Of a DNA stretch of 64,000 nt, positions 24,763 through 38,029 are shown piece after piece (the first letter of the stretch is position 1; the number at the start of each line of letters is the position of its first letter). Origin of the DNA: Epiperipatus broadwayi (taxonomy: Eukaryota; Onychophora; Udeonychophora; Euonychophora; Peripatidae); assembly GCA_028023455.1 (NCBI GenBank), contig JAQFVV010000013.1, forward strand, positions 3,844,001 through 3,908,000. Reading direction: 5' to 3'. Made by a program: the position numbers and the translations under genes. The notes beneath the pieces were generated by a model that ran no database searches, was not told where the DNA came from, and was given only the letters and a program-made list of their open reading frames with translations.

Positions 24763-25474
24763 AATTAACAGTAATCAGGATTACAAACATAACACAACAA
24801 TAGTCACAAAAACCAAAACAGTAACCAAAGGCCGTTGGAATCAAAACCAAAAGATTCCCACAATAATGAACCTAGGAATTTGCATGAAGGCCTAGGTTTC
24901 AGCTCTGTCACAGCATCTGGTAATAGGGCTGGTGAAAACAATATAGACCAAGATCAAACCAAACCAAAAAAAAAGACGGAAATTCCTAAACCTAAACCTA
25001 ACTCCACCCAAGGTAAATATAACATCTCACCAAGTCCTAGTGACACACTGAGAACTGTGACTTCATTAATGAAAATATCACTCCTTACCAAACACCGGTA
25101 GATTCTGCCGCTTCCTGGTATCCAGATGAGATGGAGACATTCCTCACTCCTAACACCAGTCATAAAAGAAAACCATGGGTTGTATCTAGTCCTAGCTCAG
25201 GAGAAGAAGAGATGGCATTTCCACTGAGGCAAAAGTCTAAACCCACAATATCAAATGCAACTAACAATAAGCATAAAGGTGCCACAGAAAAGAAACGCAA
25301 GATTAATCTTCCATCTGATTTGGTAACTAGTTATCCTACCAATGGTTTGCCTGTGGATCTCCCCACTTCAGATTTAAACATCCCTCCAAACATCCGCAAG
25401 GAAATAAATAAAAAAAGAGTCTGCTGATACTTCATTGAAACCCCCTGGGGTGGAATCTAGCAGGCCATCATGCA

Positions 25475-28400
25475 ATGGATAACAATAAATGTTTAATCTC
25501 TGCTGTCAACGTCTGAGGTATTAATTCCCTTGGTCGTATTAATGCCATCAGGCATTTCTTTAAGCAAAATTCACCACATATGTTGTTCATAGGGGAAACG
25601 AAATATCACCTAAACTCAAACTACTTCATAAAATCAGAACTTAGTAAAATAGGATTCACCCATTTATCTACAGGTCATGCTGCTAGGGGAGGAGTTGGGG
25701 TAATAATAAATAATCTTCTGGCTCCAACCTCCTTCAGAATAATTTATCTAGATCAGAACCTAATTGCCATGGAGTTTACCTTCTTCTTGAATACTTTCAA
25801 TGTGATTTATGTATACAGCCCCAATGTTCATGCAACACTGTTGAAAATAGTCCACACAATTAACCTAATTACTAATAATAACAATGCACCTACCATTCTG
25901 CTCGGTGATTTTAACATCTCCTATGAGTCCTTCACAAAAAAATATTTACCTCTACTCAACAAAGTATTTCTTGATGGGAGGGGATTCTTTCCACCTGATG
26001 CATTTTCATTCTATACAAAAAACAGTCACACACTCATTTATCTAATGTTCTACTTGGCCGAATTGCACTATGGGATAGAGGCTAGACTGCAACCGACAGC
26101 CTTTTCGGATCATTTTGCAATTATGGCATCCCTAGAGCTGAACAACTTTCAACAAATTAAAGCCAACCGGAGTCTCAGAATGTTCACTAAAACAAATGCC
26201 ACTGAGGCATTTTTCTCAGAGGCATACATTCTTTTTCACAAGGTGAACCTCATATACCTACACCCGGTTGAGGCCTGGACTACATTTATAGGCATTATTC
26301 AGTCACTGATTACTCAATACACATTCAAGTTTAAGGGAACAACCACACTAATGCATGAATTGGACAGCCTGAATTGGAAAATTAAAAACTTTGATGGTGA
26401 GGATCACAACATTGACTACTTACTTGAACTAAAAGCTTCATACAGATTGAAACAGTCAGCAGTAGCAGAGATAATAGGTACAAAAATGCAAAGAATTACC
26501 TGCCAGCTCAACATTGCTGGACCCGGGGCTATCTCAGGTGGGCTCTAGGGGCCAGAAAGAAACAGGAGGTTCCTACTTCATTGCTCATCAGTGGTGGCAG
26601 CCTTACTGGTGCGAATATGATTTTACACATAGAGAGCCACTTTCAAAACCTTCTCTTAGGTCACTGCACAAACCCTGCTTTGGAGTGGGTGGGCACAACC
26701 GGAGAGGCAGATCATGGTATTACACTCCAGGTCATCACCAGTAGGTTTCAGGGTCTCCCTGACAGTGTTCATCCTGAGATTCATGCTATCCCAAAGTTTG
26801 TATTCACTCACTTAAATTTTTTTACTGTGAGGATTACATTAAATATGTTAAACTACCTTGCCATTGAAAGGAGAGTAATTCCTAACCTATATCCAATCAC
26901 CATGGTCCCATTCATTAAAAAGAACCGAGATCCTACCTCTCTTAGCAGTATCAGGCCGATATCAATGACACCAATTTTGTTCAAAGTCATGGAGGGTATA
27001 ATAAAAGAAAAAATTCAGGATGCCATTCTACAAGATATATTGGCCTCTCAATATGCAAGGAAGGGATCATCAGCACTGACTGCAATTGGTGAAGTGAAAA
27101 TTCTGCTTGATCACATTAGATCTAACAGAAAATCCCGGCCTGTGGCAGTTCAGCTGGATATGTCCAATGCTTTTGATACAGTAGATGTTAACATTCTTCT
27201 TGATTTGCTATCTCAGTTGGACATATCAAAACAGATAATTCAGATATTGGACAATCTCCTGAATAATAGGCATATTCATATTTCCATAAATGGACATTAC
27301 TCAGACGGATTTGCCCCTTCAAGATCCATACCACAAGGATCACTGTTGAGTGGTCTATTGCTCATTAAGTACATTGACTCTCTGATTAAAGAGCTAGATC
27401 AGCTTCCAGGGTATATGTGCCCCGGCTTAAGAAAAACATCAAGGTTTTCGCATACATGGATGACATACTTGTGATTCTTCCATCCCGTAAATATCTAAAG
27501 ACACTTCATTCCATAATTACCAATTATACTAAAGATTATAAATTATCCATCAATCCTCACAAGTTATCATCCTGGTGCATCAACACTGTTAGGAAAATAC
27601 TATCCAATTTTTTAGCGGAACCTCAGTGTTTTCTGGGGTTCCCTATCTTCAAGTCACAGACCGCTATGTCTGTCTGCCTACAAAAATCCATCATAAGCAA
27701 TGCTACTAAAGTGGTTCAGTCACTGTCAAGGACATACCTGTCCCTACAAGGGAAGATTGCTCTGATTAATATGAAGATTATGGCGAGCATAAATTACTAC
27801 CTGCCAATAATGACAGTTACCAAATCATTCAGCTTACAAATTCAGAGGCTCTGTGGTCAGCTCTTATGGAGAGGTCGGACCACTGCAATTAGCATCCGCA
27901 GACTTCAGTTTCACAGGAGACAGAACGGTATGGGTCTCCATTCAATACAGACAATCAATTTCCAAAAAGGGCATTCACTTTTAGTAAACCTGGGTAAAAA
28001 TACCCTCTATCAGATATTATAGAGACTGTAATACAGACCTCCCCCCAGTAAACACACATGGCTTGACACCATTATTAAACAAAAATCTCTATACATCGGG
28101 CACTCAACAACAGAGTTTAATGATAAAATCAACATCTGGCAGGCACATCGCCTGCTGAATCCTGAAAATACAGTTATTTATGCTCACCTAGGGTACAGCA
28201 ATCATAAAATCACCACATTATTTAAATATCTGCTACTGGAGCCCAAAACTTTTGGATTATCTGATCAAGATGAATATGGGCTCCATGCCAACTAATACAT
28301 TCTTATACTACAAGCGGTTTCTAAATAAAATAGATCCAATTTGTCATGCCTGTTCTAGAGGAGAGGAGACCTTTAACCATCTGTTAAATATATGTCCAGG

Positions 28401-28698
28401 CTATAATAGTATTCAAAGTGTCATCTCTCAACACTGCATTATAGCAGTGGATAAAATCCTGGGCATCAGGGGTTGTCTCTTCTCTGGAGACTTTACAGTT
28501 ATCAGGTTATCTATCTTCCTGACATACGCTTTATGGTATACAAGGTGCAGGACAAAGTTCACACAACCAACACCAGACCCCAATGCTATATTTTGCGATA
28601 GGCTCAAGGCTCTTCAAAACAAGGACGAGATACTATCCTCTAGATTTTTGTTTAATAATACATGGAGCCTACTAGTATGGCCCACAGACTCTACATGA
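25475..28698 (+). pseudogene. LINE ORF2: APE endonuclease, reverse transcriptase, C-terminal zinc knuckle
   Basis: The start chosen is ATG 25475, which is in frame with the endonuclease; a TGA at 25514 interrupts it. Endonuclease blocks are FIGETK, ARGGVGV, IYVYSPN, ILLGDFNIS and AFSDHFAI (25586-26140). The S-x-I-D block is altered (SHTLIYLMF), so its Asp is missing. After frame changes at about 26540-26580 come the RT blocks: SIRPISMTPIL, VQLDMSNAFDTV, RSIPQGSLLS, then a frameshift near 27417 and FAYMDDILVI with an intact catalytic pair. A C-terminal C-x2-C-x8-H-x4-C knuckle (CHACSRGEETFNHLLNIC) follows at about 28350. At least one stop and three shifts make it inactive. Confidence 0.85.
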
Positions 28699-28991
28699 TT
28701 TTTGGACCTGATATATCCATATTGTAGTGTATCGTAGAAGAAGTAGTCTATGTTGCAAAATGTCGGATTCTACTAGAGAGGCATTGATTTCACATTACAT
28801 GTATCCCAGCTGATAAGTTAGCATTATTGGGTCAACCTCAAAAGGGGTGGGCAATACCAACAAAATAGTACGTATTTACTCATATATCAACCTGTTAGTG
28901 CAGAGAATGGCTCTGGCATACACATCTACCAGACCAATGCCAGCAATGGATGAGCCAACATTAACAAAGTGTATTTTTTATTCATCTGTAC
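28699..28991 (+). other. 3' untranslated region of the LINE
   Basis: This runs from the ORF2 stop to the proposed target duplication. It is non-coding and more mixed in composition than the flank. There is no long poly(A); the end is AT-rich with ttttttattcatctgtac. The exact 3' end depends on accepting AATTTTATTAT as the target duplication. Confidence 0.45.
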
Positions 28992-29171
28992 AATTTTATT
29001 ATGTCAATAAATATATTTTTAAATAAACAATCACTCAATAAAATTCTAATATACTGTATATGCCTTATTTTCAATTTTCATTACAATGTATGTACCATAT
29101 ATATATATATTTAAATACAAATATATTGTCTTTATATATTTATATATTATTTTATTTGTATTATATATCTA

Positions 29172-29285
29172 AATAAATCAGTGATATAATATATCTTTAT
29201 ATAACAGCAATAATATATATAACAATAAACACACAAAAAAGCTCTTTTCTGGCAAATATTAATTTTTGCCTTTTTCAATGTGCTT
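29172..29285 (+). repeat. partial copy of a short palindromic (MITE-like) repeat
   Basis: It shares with 38637-38821 the left arm (aaataaatca..gatataat, then tatcttta) and the core aagctcttttc, ggcaaat, ttttgcc, ttttcaatRtg. The right arm is missing or diverged here. The core itself contains a small ggcaaa/tttgcc hairpin. Two copies in 64 kb suggest a short interspersed foldback family. Confidence 0.65.
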
Positions 29286-29289
29286 CAAC

Positions 29290-30475
29290 TAATTTACAAT
29301 TACTGATCTACATTGCATACATAACAACATCTATTTTATATAATTATCTATAACCTATTAACACCATGCAATATTTGTAAAGCATAAAAAAACTGTATAA
29401 ATATATATTACATAATCTTCCATTCATTTATCATTAACCAATTATTAGTCGAATTAATTATATATATGTTAGGTACTGAAGTTTCTGGCTACTAATGAAG
29501 TACTCAAGTGATGAGTAGTGGAATGATCTATAAAATAAGGATTAAATGGAATAATCTATGAAATGAGGATTAAGTGTAAATAATCAATAAGCAATGCTCA
29601 ACTACTTCATAACTATCTTGTAGAATAAGATATTGAACAATCAAAGACTAGATATTGTTTATTTTTCAAGTAGTAATTTTATAGCTTCGCTGTACTTTTT
29701 TCTTATCTCTTTTTTTTATGTGTTTTCAGTTATTTAAATTAAAATAATGGTGACTAAAAGGCTCACAATTCTGATTCATTCTTTTCTTTTGTCTTTTTTA
29801 AATGCAAATATTTATAATTATGTAAAATATATAAAACAAATATAATCAATGAATTACATTGGAAACAAATTTGGCATAAGTTTTATTCAGCAAAAAATTG
29901 TGTGCTTAAGAAAGGCTATTTAAAGATCACATTTCCTCTATCTTTACAATTATAAAAAGACATTTAAAAAAGGCAAAAGTCTTCTAAGTTGCTATGCCTT
30001 ATGAACTGCACAAGTAAAAAATAATTCTAATATCATTTAAAGATAATGGTGGGAAAGATATAGTAATAGCAATAAAGATAGGTATTTCTTTTTCCTTCCA
30101 AAAATATAAATACATGGAATGATTGAACTTTGCATGATGAAAACCTATCAAGAACTGTGGGACAGCATTTGTAGTCAAAAGATTGTCAAGGTTTAAGAGG
30201 CTGATATAACTACTTTTAATGAATCTTATCTTTCAGAGAATAGAATTTTAATTAGAAGATACATAACTTTTTCATATTCTTACTCATGCCTAAAAGTACA
30301 GTTCTTTTCATTTTAAACTAGGGTCATCTGCTGTAAGTTGGGTCATCAATGAACACCAGATAATAAAGTGCATAATTATGGTCTTCAATTTCTCATATTT
30401 ATGATCTCTTTTCCTTTCATGATTCTTGATTATAAATGCATTATTTCTAAATTTGTATATCAATTGATAAGATCC
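29290..30475. other. AT-rich sequence without recognised features
   Basis: AT-rich tract between the MITE-like copy and the minus-strand hAT remnant. It contains a near-duplicated pair (gaatgatctataaaataagg and gaataatctatgaaatgagg, around 29521-29570). No gene recognised. Confidence 0.45.
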
Positions 30476-30479
30476 ACTG

Positions 30480-32420
30480 TATGAGTTGAAGAATTTTTCA
30501 TAATTATGTTTAACATTAATAAAAAATGCTGTGGAATAATGTTAAAAGAAATCATCAAAATAGCTAGCCATTTCAACATCATTCTAAATACTTTTTTAAA
30601 GGTGAATTATTGTTCTACCTCATTGATGATCCTCTTAAAATAACTGGGTGAACTTTCTATCTTTTCTCATGTCTGCAAAAAAATAGCACCAAACTAATTA
30701 AAAACGAGCTTCATTATTTAAGCAAATGATAAATGCTTAAATCTAACATATCTATGAAGCTGATGGCTTATCTTCTGAATACGCACTACATAAATTATTC
30801 AAATTTTTGTAACTTCCTATTTTAATTTTCATTCTATTAAGCAAATATTTCAACTTCTTCATGTGTTTAAAATGGTCTAACTTTCAATAGCAATCTGTAC
30901 AACTTTTGTTTTCATTTTTTTAAGTTAGTAAACAGTTTGTTTTTATTTATTTGTTAACAATTTTTTTGGAATAGCAGATCATAGTGTAAGAGCAGCATAT
31001 TTATAGAATCTAATTAAGTATAATTTATTTTTGGAAATTTTTATATGTATCCATAAAAGATTAATGATATTAAAAAGTTATTTTGGATAATGGTACCTGT
31101 ATCTTTTATCAGTGTTTATTCTCCAATGTTAGAGTTAGAATGTTAAGAGATTTTATTCTTTATAGAGCAAATACCAATAAAAAGAATGATTTCTTTTTTT
31201 ACTTTTTTAAGACTGTAATGCATATTTTGATAGAAATAGTAAAATTTAAATTCTTAACCTAATGAAAATAATGTGAAATCAAATGGTCTGTTAACAAATT
31301 TTTGTACAAAACATGAATTACTATTACAATCATTTTGTTTAGACAGAAAAACAATTATAAAGAAATTTGAGTCCATTCCTATTAAAAATAATGTCAGTAT
31401 CTGGAGGCATAATATAAAGAAAAATAATACTTGAAGATTTATAGGAATAGCTTATTGGATAGATCATAATGTTTAATTGATACTGACGCTTGAAAAAGCC
31501 TAAATGAGTTTAAAAAAATATTATTTATTCTTTAGATGCAATTGTTACCTATTATAAATTTTTAATATCTACCAATTGCTAAAATATTAATTTTGAATTT
31601 TAAAGTTGATCATGGAATTTTTTAAAGAATGTGTTCTGGATATATGAATATGTTTTTGAATTCATTAAATTAAAAAAAAAATCAGACTATAACTATATTA
31701 TTAGTGAATTGATGATTGGCTAGATATGAAAATAAATATTAATATAACTAATAATATAAGGCTTTAATGGGATCAATATAATCTTGAAGTTTTTTTATAA
31801 ATCCAATTTCCAGATTTCTCATATTTGAAGCTCCATGAGGAGTTACAAATTTTCCAAATTTTTTTATAAATTTTTTCAAAAATATCAGTTCCAATTATTT
31901 TTATTGATTTCATTGCCAAAAGTTCAATCATTTCAAGATTTCTAAACAGGTTTTGTAAATATATAATTAATTGAGTTACATCTATGTTGTATGTGCTCTT
32001 ATCAAGTACAATGTAATATCAAATTAGTTCAACTTGTAGATCAGTCATTGACCATTAAATTTTCATGAATTGCTTCAAACCATCATTGTAACTATTCTTG
32101 TGATATAAACTAATGATTTTAAAATTTTATTCTTTTGGATATAAAATTACATTTATTTTAACTAAATGCTCTTTCATAAATTCATCACCTTCAAATGAAT
32201 TGTTACTTTGGCTATACTTTAACAATAATTAAACTTGTTTTTATAATAGCTTCACTTTCAGAATTGTGTATAATAAAAACATTTTGTTCTGCTAATCAAG
32301 TTTTGCATAAATAATTTATCTATTGCTACTATCATTAGTTCTTAAATTGGAGCTGTAGTTTGGATGTTTTGTGTCAAAATGTCTCTTTATTATATTCTTT
32401 AACTAAAGAGATACTTCTTG
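30480..32420 (-). pseudogene. decayed hAT transposase (ZBED/SCAND3-like), minus strand
   Basis: Reading the minus strand from 32420 downward gives blocks in the order of a ZBED-type hAT transposase. First comes the end of a BED finger (KETF, then a lost residue, HKTSKLQLQFKN, at about 32395-32335). Then comes the region before the second catalytic Asp, MIELLAMKSIK plus IGTDIFEKIYKKI (31940-31860). TPHGASNMRNLEIGF (31850-31800) corresponds to the T-D-G-A-x-x-M block with the Asp lost. A FADMRKDRKFTQLF-like reading near 30680-30640 fits the C-terminal region. Stops occur every few dozen codons. Terminal repeats were not found, so the limits are approximate. Confidence 0.6.
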
Positions 32421-32424
32421 ATAA

Positions 32425-35400
32425 ATCATTTTAATCTTAACATATATAAAAATATATTTTGTTCATCATTCATCATTAGAGGCAATTTTTTTATTTTCTT
32501 TTTTTAATACTGCCTAAGAAAATTATCCAATTATAAATTAAAATATAATTTAATCATTTAAAGTTTGTAATAAAATTTATTAAAAATAATATATAGCTCT
32601 TTGTATCAGCTTCAAACTCTATTTTCAAACTCTATTATCAAACTCAATATAAAAATCTCAGTTAAAATTAGGGATTTATTTTACATTGTAGAAAATGTAT
32701 TTTTCAGCTAAACTGCATAATCAAAAAAAAATTTTCTTTAAAAAAAAAAATGGAACCATTTTTCTACTGTCTTAGTAATAAGGGGTCTATTACATGCATA
32801 AACTTATATAATACCTCTCTTCCAACATCATATTAATGATTTCTATAACTGTGGTTTTAGTTATCTATTGTAAATTTAATAGATCATATTTAAGACATAT
32901 AAATAGAAAGTCAAGGTAATTTCTATGTGGATATTCAGGTATTTTAAACCTTCATTCAGCTGATGATTTTAAAGTGATTCATAAAATACATCTATAATAA
33001 AAGAAGTTATTATGTTATATTTATATAGGTATGATTTAATAACAAGTTTTCATGAGAAATGTGTTGCAGCTGTAACATTTTATTGATTACAAACATTCTC
33101 AGATGAATTAGTCAATTTACAATACATATATTTCTTATAATATAATGGCTCCCCCTCCCCCATTTAATGTTGAAATATGGCTATAAATTATCCCATCCCT
33201 GCCAATATAAAACATAACATTAATGCTTTGATGAGTTAAACATCAAACACATATATGACCCCTGTTATAACATTCAAGCTCTTAATTAAACAATTCGAAA
33301 TTAAGACTTATAAACAAAAATTTAAACTATCATTTTTGTGAGAATGTTTATGTTTCACTCTTATGATTCAGCTGCTAATTAGTAGCTAATCTATAGAATA
33401 CATGTACATTGAGAAGATGGGTGGGATATTTTATATCAGATGATAATACATGATTTAGCAACAAGCTTTTAGGCAGAATGCATTGCTACTCTGTAAGATT
33501 TGATTGGTTATAATATATGAATGTGTATGTTTTACACATTTTCACCTTATATATAGATATAATATTTCTACATGGTGTATGTGTATTAAAAACATTCTAT
33601 AAAACAATTCCCTATTATCTATAAATTTAGGTATATGAATATGAAGAAGAATAAATTAGCTACAAAATAATGCATTTGTTGTCAAATTAATTAACAAATT
33701 TACTGATGAATAAGATTAAATAGATGAAAAAAACAATAATATTTTTTGATGATAGCTTTTTTTATATTTGCAAAAAAATTTCAAAATATTAATTAATCAC
33801 TGGTTTAGTTTTAAAGACATCTCATTACACTTAATCCATATAAATTGTTTGTTTGATACATTACCTCCTGTTATTAACATCATAAAAGACAAATTTTATA
33901 AAAGATTTATAAAAAATATTATTATTATTGGCAATAATCAAAAAAGAGTATTATCCTCAGAATCTCCAAATAGTTTAATTAAATGGTGCTTTGTGTTTAT
34001 TTTTTAATTTTCAAACTGGAAGGGAAAAAAAAGAAACTAAATATTGAGGTTGGTTTGCCATTAATGTAACTAATACCATTGCAATTAAACCAGTCGAGCT
34101 AATCAACAGCAAGGAAATTGAAGTTTAGGATCTGGAGAATAAACAGGAAAATCTTCTTCAGATCCTTTATGAGATACTATTCAAGCAATAATGATAGAAC
34201 CACTGTGTACGAACTTATATAACTAAAGTGAAATAAAAAAAGGCAATACAAAAAAACAACTCATTAGACAACACACACACAAAATAAAAGTGAAAAAAAA
34301 AAGGCAAAAAAATAAAACAATATAGTGTATATATATATAAACAAAATACTTTCTTTTAAGTGAAATAATTTGAAATTTGTATAGGGATAGGTATGTACAT
34401 GCATACATATATTTGTATCTTCAATATATTTTTTATTATATTTTTTTAAGATAATACTATGCACTCTCATAAATAAATGCATACAAACTTACTTAAGAGG
34501 GATTTATATATTAAAATTATTAAAAAAAATCAGATCTGTTATTTTAATCTTATTTATGAAAATATAGTGAAGTCATGAGATGCAATGTGTAAATGTACAT
34601 TACTTCATTTCATTTACATACTATCCAAAAAAAAAAAGTAAATAAATAAAAATATTAATTCGTAAGTGAAATAAATTTTACAAGTTACTTTTCTTTCAAA
34701 AGTTTGATATAGTACAATATTTTATGTAATAAAGAAGGTTTAAAAAATTAAAAAGAATTCATAAAGTACTTTCTTCGGGCAATAAGAAGTACTAAAACAT
34801 TCTTGTATTGCTTCAAAAAACTTAAAAATTTGTCTGAAGAGTTTAGTTGAAAATAAGAAATGGGTAACTACAAGTAGGGATGGATACCTGTATATTCCAA
34901 AGTCAATGTGGATTTGAAAACATCAAAATAACAAATGAGATAATGCTTACTATTAATGACACTGCTACATTTTTATTCAAAAAATGTCAATAAAGAAAAA
35001 TATATTATCTGGATTCTGGAGTAAGTGTTTAATTTTGATGAAATTGAGTTTTTCTGATATATCAACAGCTTTAGAAGATCAAAATCTATCTCTTCATTCT
35101 CCATTTTATTTTATTTTTTAAAAAAGTAAAAATATGGTACAATAAATTTTTTTAGTGAATGTGAATGAGAGAACACACACAGTAAATATGTATGTAAATG
35201 TGCAACCTCTCAATTTATTATTAATAATTTTTTGTTTATACTCCAATGTTACTTTCTATATGCATATTATAACATGTAAAAAAGCTTGGGTTATATATGT
35301 ATATGTGTTTAGAATAATATTGTTTACCTACAGGCTAGTATAATATATAATGTATAGCAGATGTTAGGCTTCACTGTGTTATTTGTATACGGTCAATTCT

Positions 35401-35520
35401 CTAACCATGTAAACTCAGTTTACATAAATCCAAACTTATTATATAAAATGCAAAAAAAAAATTGATAACACCACCATTTGTTAAATGTCTCACATTGTGC
35501 AAACATCTCTTGTAACATTA
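32425..35520. other. AT-rich sequence, no supported gene
   Basis: AT-rich with (TA)n, (CA)n and poly(A/T) tracts, including 34268-34340. The open frame at 33768-34007 has no recognisable domain and a composition expected by chance. The left target duplication of copy E (ATGC) is at 35524-35527. Confidence 0.45.
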
Positions 35521-35527
35521 ATAATGC

Positions 35528-35566
35528 TGAAACAGTAAGATTCGTATACGAATCTTAAGTTTCACC
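35528..35566. repeat. terminal stem-loop with a 22-bp perfect palindrome in copy E
   Basis: TGAAACAG (35528-35535) and AGTTTCA (35558-35564) form the outer stem. Between them, 35536-35557 is a perfect 22-bp palindrome centred on tacgta-like gtatac. The same outer arms with different loops occur at the corresponding ends of copies A, B and D. Confidence 0.85.
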
Positions 35567-38029
35567 TTTTTTCTATCATCTCTCACTCAGCGCTCTATCC
35601 TACCCAAATTTAAACTTTTTGGTATCGAATTGTGTGTGTAGCAATATTAAAAATATATAGATATATGTAGAATTCACCATAAACACGCATACATTTCGAT
35701 ATCAAATTTAAGGTAATAAATAAAGATAAATAATATAATTTGGATTTCTTCTTTTAGTTATATAAAAATATATAATTTTAACCATATTATAAAATCCATT
35801 ATTTATTGCTTTGTTTAAATTTCATTTAGTAATAATTTTAGAAATAGATTGTAATATTTAATTAAAAGTAAAAATAATCATATGTTCCCTTTTGTATTTG
35901 AAATTTTAAAAGCAACGGTCGGTGAGAGATAATAGATTAATTAAAAAAAAAAAATTCCCTAAAATGTAATTATAAAATAAAAATATAAATGTAAATGTAA
36001 ACAATAGAAAGGCAGCTTTCTCTATAATTAAACTTAACAAAAATGCATTGATTATCCTCAGGGCAGATTAAGTGGAATCCAAAAATAAACTATAACAAAA
36101 ATGTAAAAGATAAGATCTAAGCCATTTTAACTTGCTAGGAACTGGCAGTTGAACTTTAGCTTTGCTCTTGATCAGTTGAGAGTCTCCAAAGATATATATT
36201 GTTTTATGTGCCACAGTATGCGTGAGTAGAAAGCGCCAAAGACTATTCTCCCCGGAGATGGTCAATTGTTTGCCGAGAATCTACGCCCATGCCCTCCATA
36301 AAATCAACCAAAGAAGATCTGCTGCCCCGAACAATTAGAAAACTGCTGCTGCTATTCAAGTAACTAAATCACCTAAATACTATAAAGAACTGCTAATGCT
36401 AGAATCATGAACAATTTGCTGCTGATCACTGAATCAGAAAACTTCTCATAAAACAGGTACCTGTATCCAAATTCTCTAGAGTACTCTACTAATATCCCGC
36501 TATAGCTTATTCATCTTTTTATAACTTATAAACTATAAACTGTAAATTCTCATTTGTAAAACTATAAATTTAATAATTAATATTATTTAAATTTCTTTAA
36601 CAATCTAGCCTGCCTAACTCTATCTTTCTTGGGTACGTATTTCTAAAATCTACATTTTATTATATAATTATTGCATGCTCATAATTTTCTAAGTATAAAT
36701 CTACGATTGCTTGAAACAGTGGATGCATGTCAAATCTTCATTAATATTTACCTCCATAAGTTATTTAATATTTTCATATAAATCAACATGCATTCAATGC
36801 TTCATTTATTGTAATGCAGGGGTCTACTGCTTAGCAAATGATGACGTATTAGTTATAATAATCACCCAGTTTGCATATTGTTTATATTTTATTAAATTTT
36901 AATTAATAATTCCATAAAATTACATTTCTTTGAGAGTCACAAACATTCTTTATTAAATGTTGATGATGTAGGGCAGAGTTATAAAATATATTTAAATCTT
37001 AACAGAATCATCTGTACATTATACATGTGTTACGTTTTAGAGACGCGATGACCCATTACAAGCCTTGAATATTCTGGATTCTATAGGGTTAAAATTAACC
37101 CCAGTCATCCTACAGAAGCAGACATAATAAATGCTCCCATAGGGCTTGACGAAAGTCATGCAGCCAGCAGGCAATCGTGGCATGAACCTCTTGCTCCTGG
37201 TTATGCTTATGTGATACCTTACCTCTTTGGGCCTACGGCAAACGCCAGCCCGTCGTTCTAAACTCATTCACGGCTTTGCAGTTTCAATATACTGCTACTT
37301 CCTATCGCCTTTATAAACATACCACGTGTTTCTTTTATTAACTTTATTATTCTATGTATAACTCCTTCCCTGCATTAGTGACATAATTCACTCTCAAATA
37401 AATGTTTGCCCCTAGTTATTAGTAAATATCTTTGATTAAATAAATATATGTCCGCCACTACTATTATAAATCTTACTTTAGACTCTTGTATTGCAAAAGT
37501 ATAAATCCCTAAAGGCATGCCTTAGAAATACTTGCTCAAGAATGTTAGGTAGCTAGATTACGTCACCTATGTAAATAAATGTATCTCTTTGATATCTAAC
37601 AGTATCGGAAAAATCCGTTACTAAATTTTAAATATTACCAAATATTATTAGTAAATGATTTATTATTAAAATGTTTCAATAAAAAATGTCAAACTATATG
37701 TCTGCCATTACTTCTTTATTTATTTATTCGATACCCATTCCATATAATATTTCCTCAATTCTGTAAGATAAATGTTTAAGATTAATGTTCTGATTGGCTA
37801 ACTCGAAATAAAATTCTTGATTCTCTTGCATCTCCCTGATCACCGTGCCTAAAGAAATGTTTACTAACATGGCATCAGATGCGTTGTTTTGTAGATTGTA
37901 TTGTGGAACCGATAAACTATGTTCGAACTCAGTACTACGGGTGGCTTCGCTACCTAGATGGTGCTGCCGTTCTGTGTGGTGGTCAGATTCTGCATTATGT
38001 TAACGAATCACATGTTTCTCACTGTTATA
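35528..38029 (-). mobile_element. TG...CA element copy E, 2502 bp, target duplication ATGC
   Basis: The left end TGAAACAG at 35528 matches copy A. The right end reads ...CACTGTTATA at 38029. Both are flanked by ATGC (35524-35527 and 38030-38033). Read on the minus strand, the right end is TATAACAGT..., then TTCGTTAAC. This lines up with copy C (TGTAACAGT..., ATTCGCGCAAC) apart from a G-to-A change at the second base. GC-richer patches lie at about 36230-36330, 37040-37280 and 37860-37990. Short open frames there (for example 37267-37037 minus) match no family. It is the same non-coding element class as copies A-D, with a largely different interior. Confidence 0.7.

Larger units (their letters stand above)
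22656..25427 (+). pseudogene. LINE ORF1: nucleic-acid-binding protein with zinc knuckles (frameshifted)
   Basis: The frame moves between segments at 22656-22949, 22816-23496, 23435-23953, 24029-24388, 24388-24672 and 24835-25427. The N-terminal third is Asn/Ser-rich and probably disordered. 24029-24388 reads as a compact domain ending KDCITEINESYLQEILEPFG, resembling the RRM-like fold of ORF1 proteins. 24466-24561 carries a CCHC knuckle (C-x2-C-x4-H-x4-C) followed by a second, irregular Cys/His cluster (C-x2-C-x7-H-x-C). The tail is basic (KKRKINL). The family role is binding LINE RNA in a ribonucleoprotein. A 55-bp tandem duplication at 24655-24760 adds to the damage. Confidence 0.75.
22633..29002 (+). 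mobile_element. nearly full-length but disabled two-ORF LINE (L1/Tx1-like)
   Basis: The order is 5' leader, ORF1 with CCHC knuckles (22656-25427), a 47-bp gap, ORF2 with endonuclease, reverse transcriptase and a C-terminal zinc knuckle (25475-28698), and a 3' untranslated region to about 28991. AATTTTATTAT occurs on both sides (22633-22643 and 28992-29002) and may be an 11-bp target duplication, though an AT-only word is weak evidence. APE-type endonuclease, CCHC ORF1 and a C-terminal CCHC fit the L1/Tx1 group; a Jockey-type placement is not excluded. Few disablements are visible per kilobase, so it is younger than the other LINE fragments here. Confidence 0.8.

Noticed and set aside
22633-29002. 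Treating AATTTTATTAT as a proven target duplication of the LINE
   Set aside because: An 11-base AT-only word is common in this sequence; kept only as a candidate boundary.
33768-34007. 79-codon frame in AT-rich DNA
   Set aside because: Composition is dominated by Ile, Lys, Asn and Phe as expected by chance; no motif, splice signal or neighbour supports it.
37037-37267. 76-codon minus-strand frame in copy E with a protein-like composition
   Set aside because: Other copies of the element do not show a related frame, and no motif is recognised; the GC-richer patch alone explains its length.
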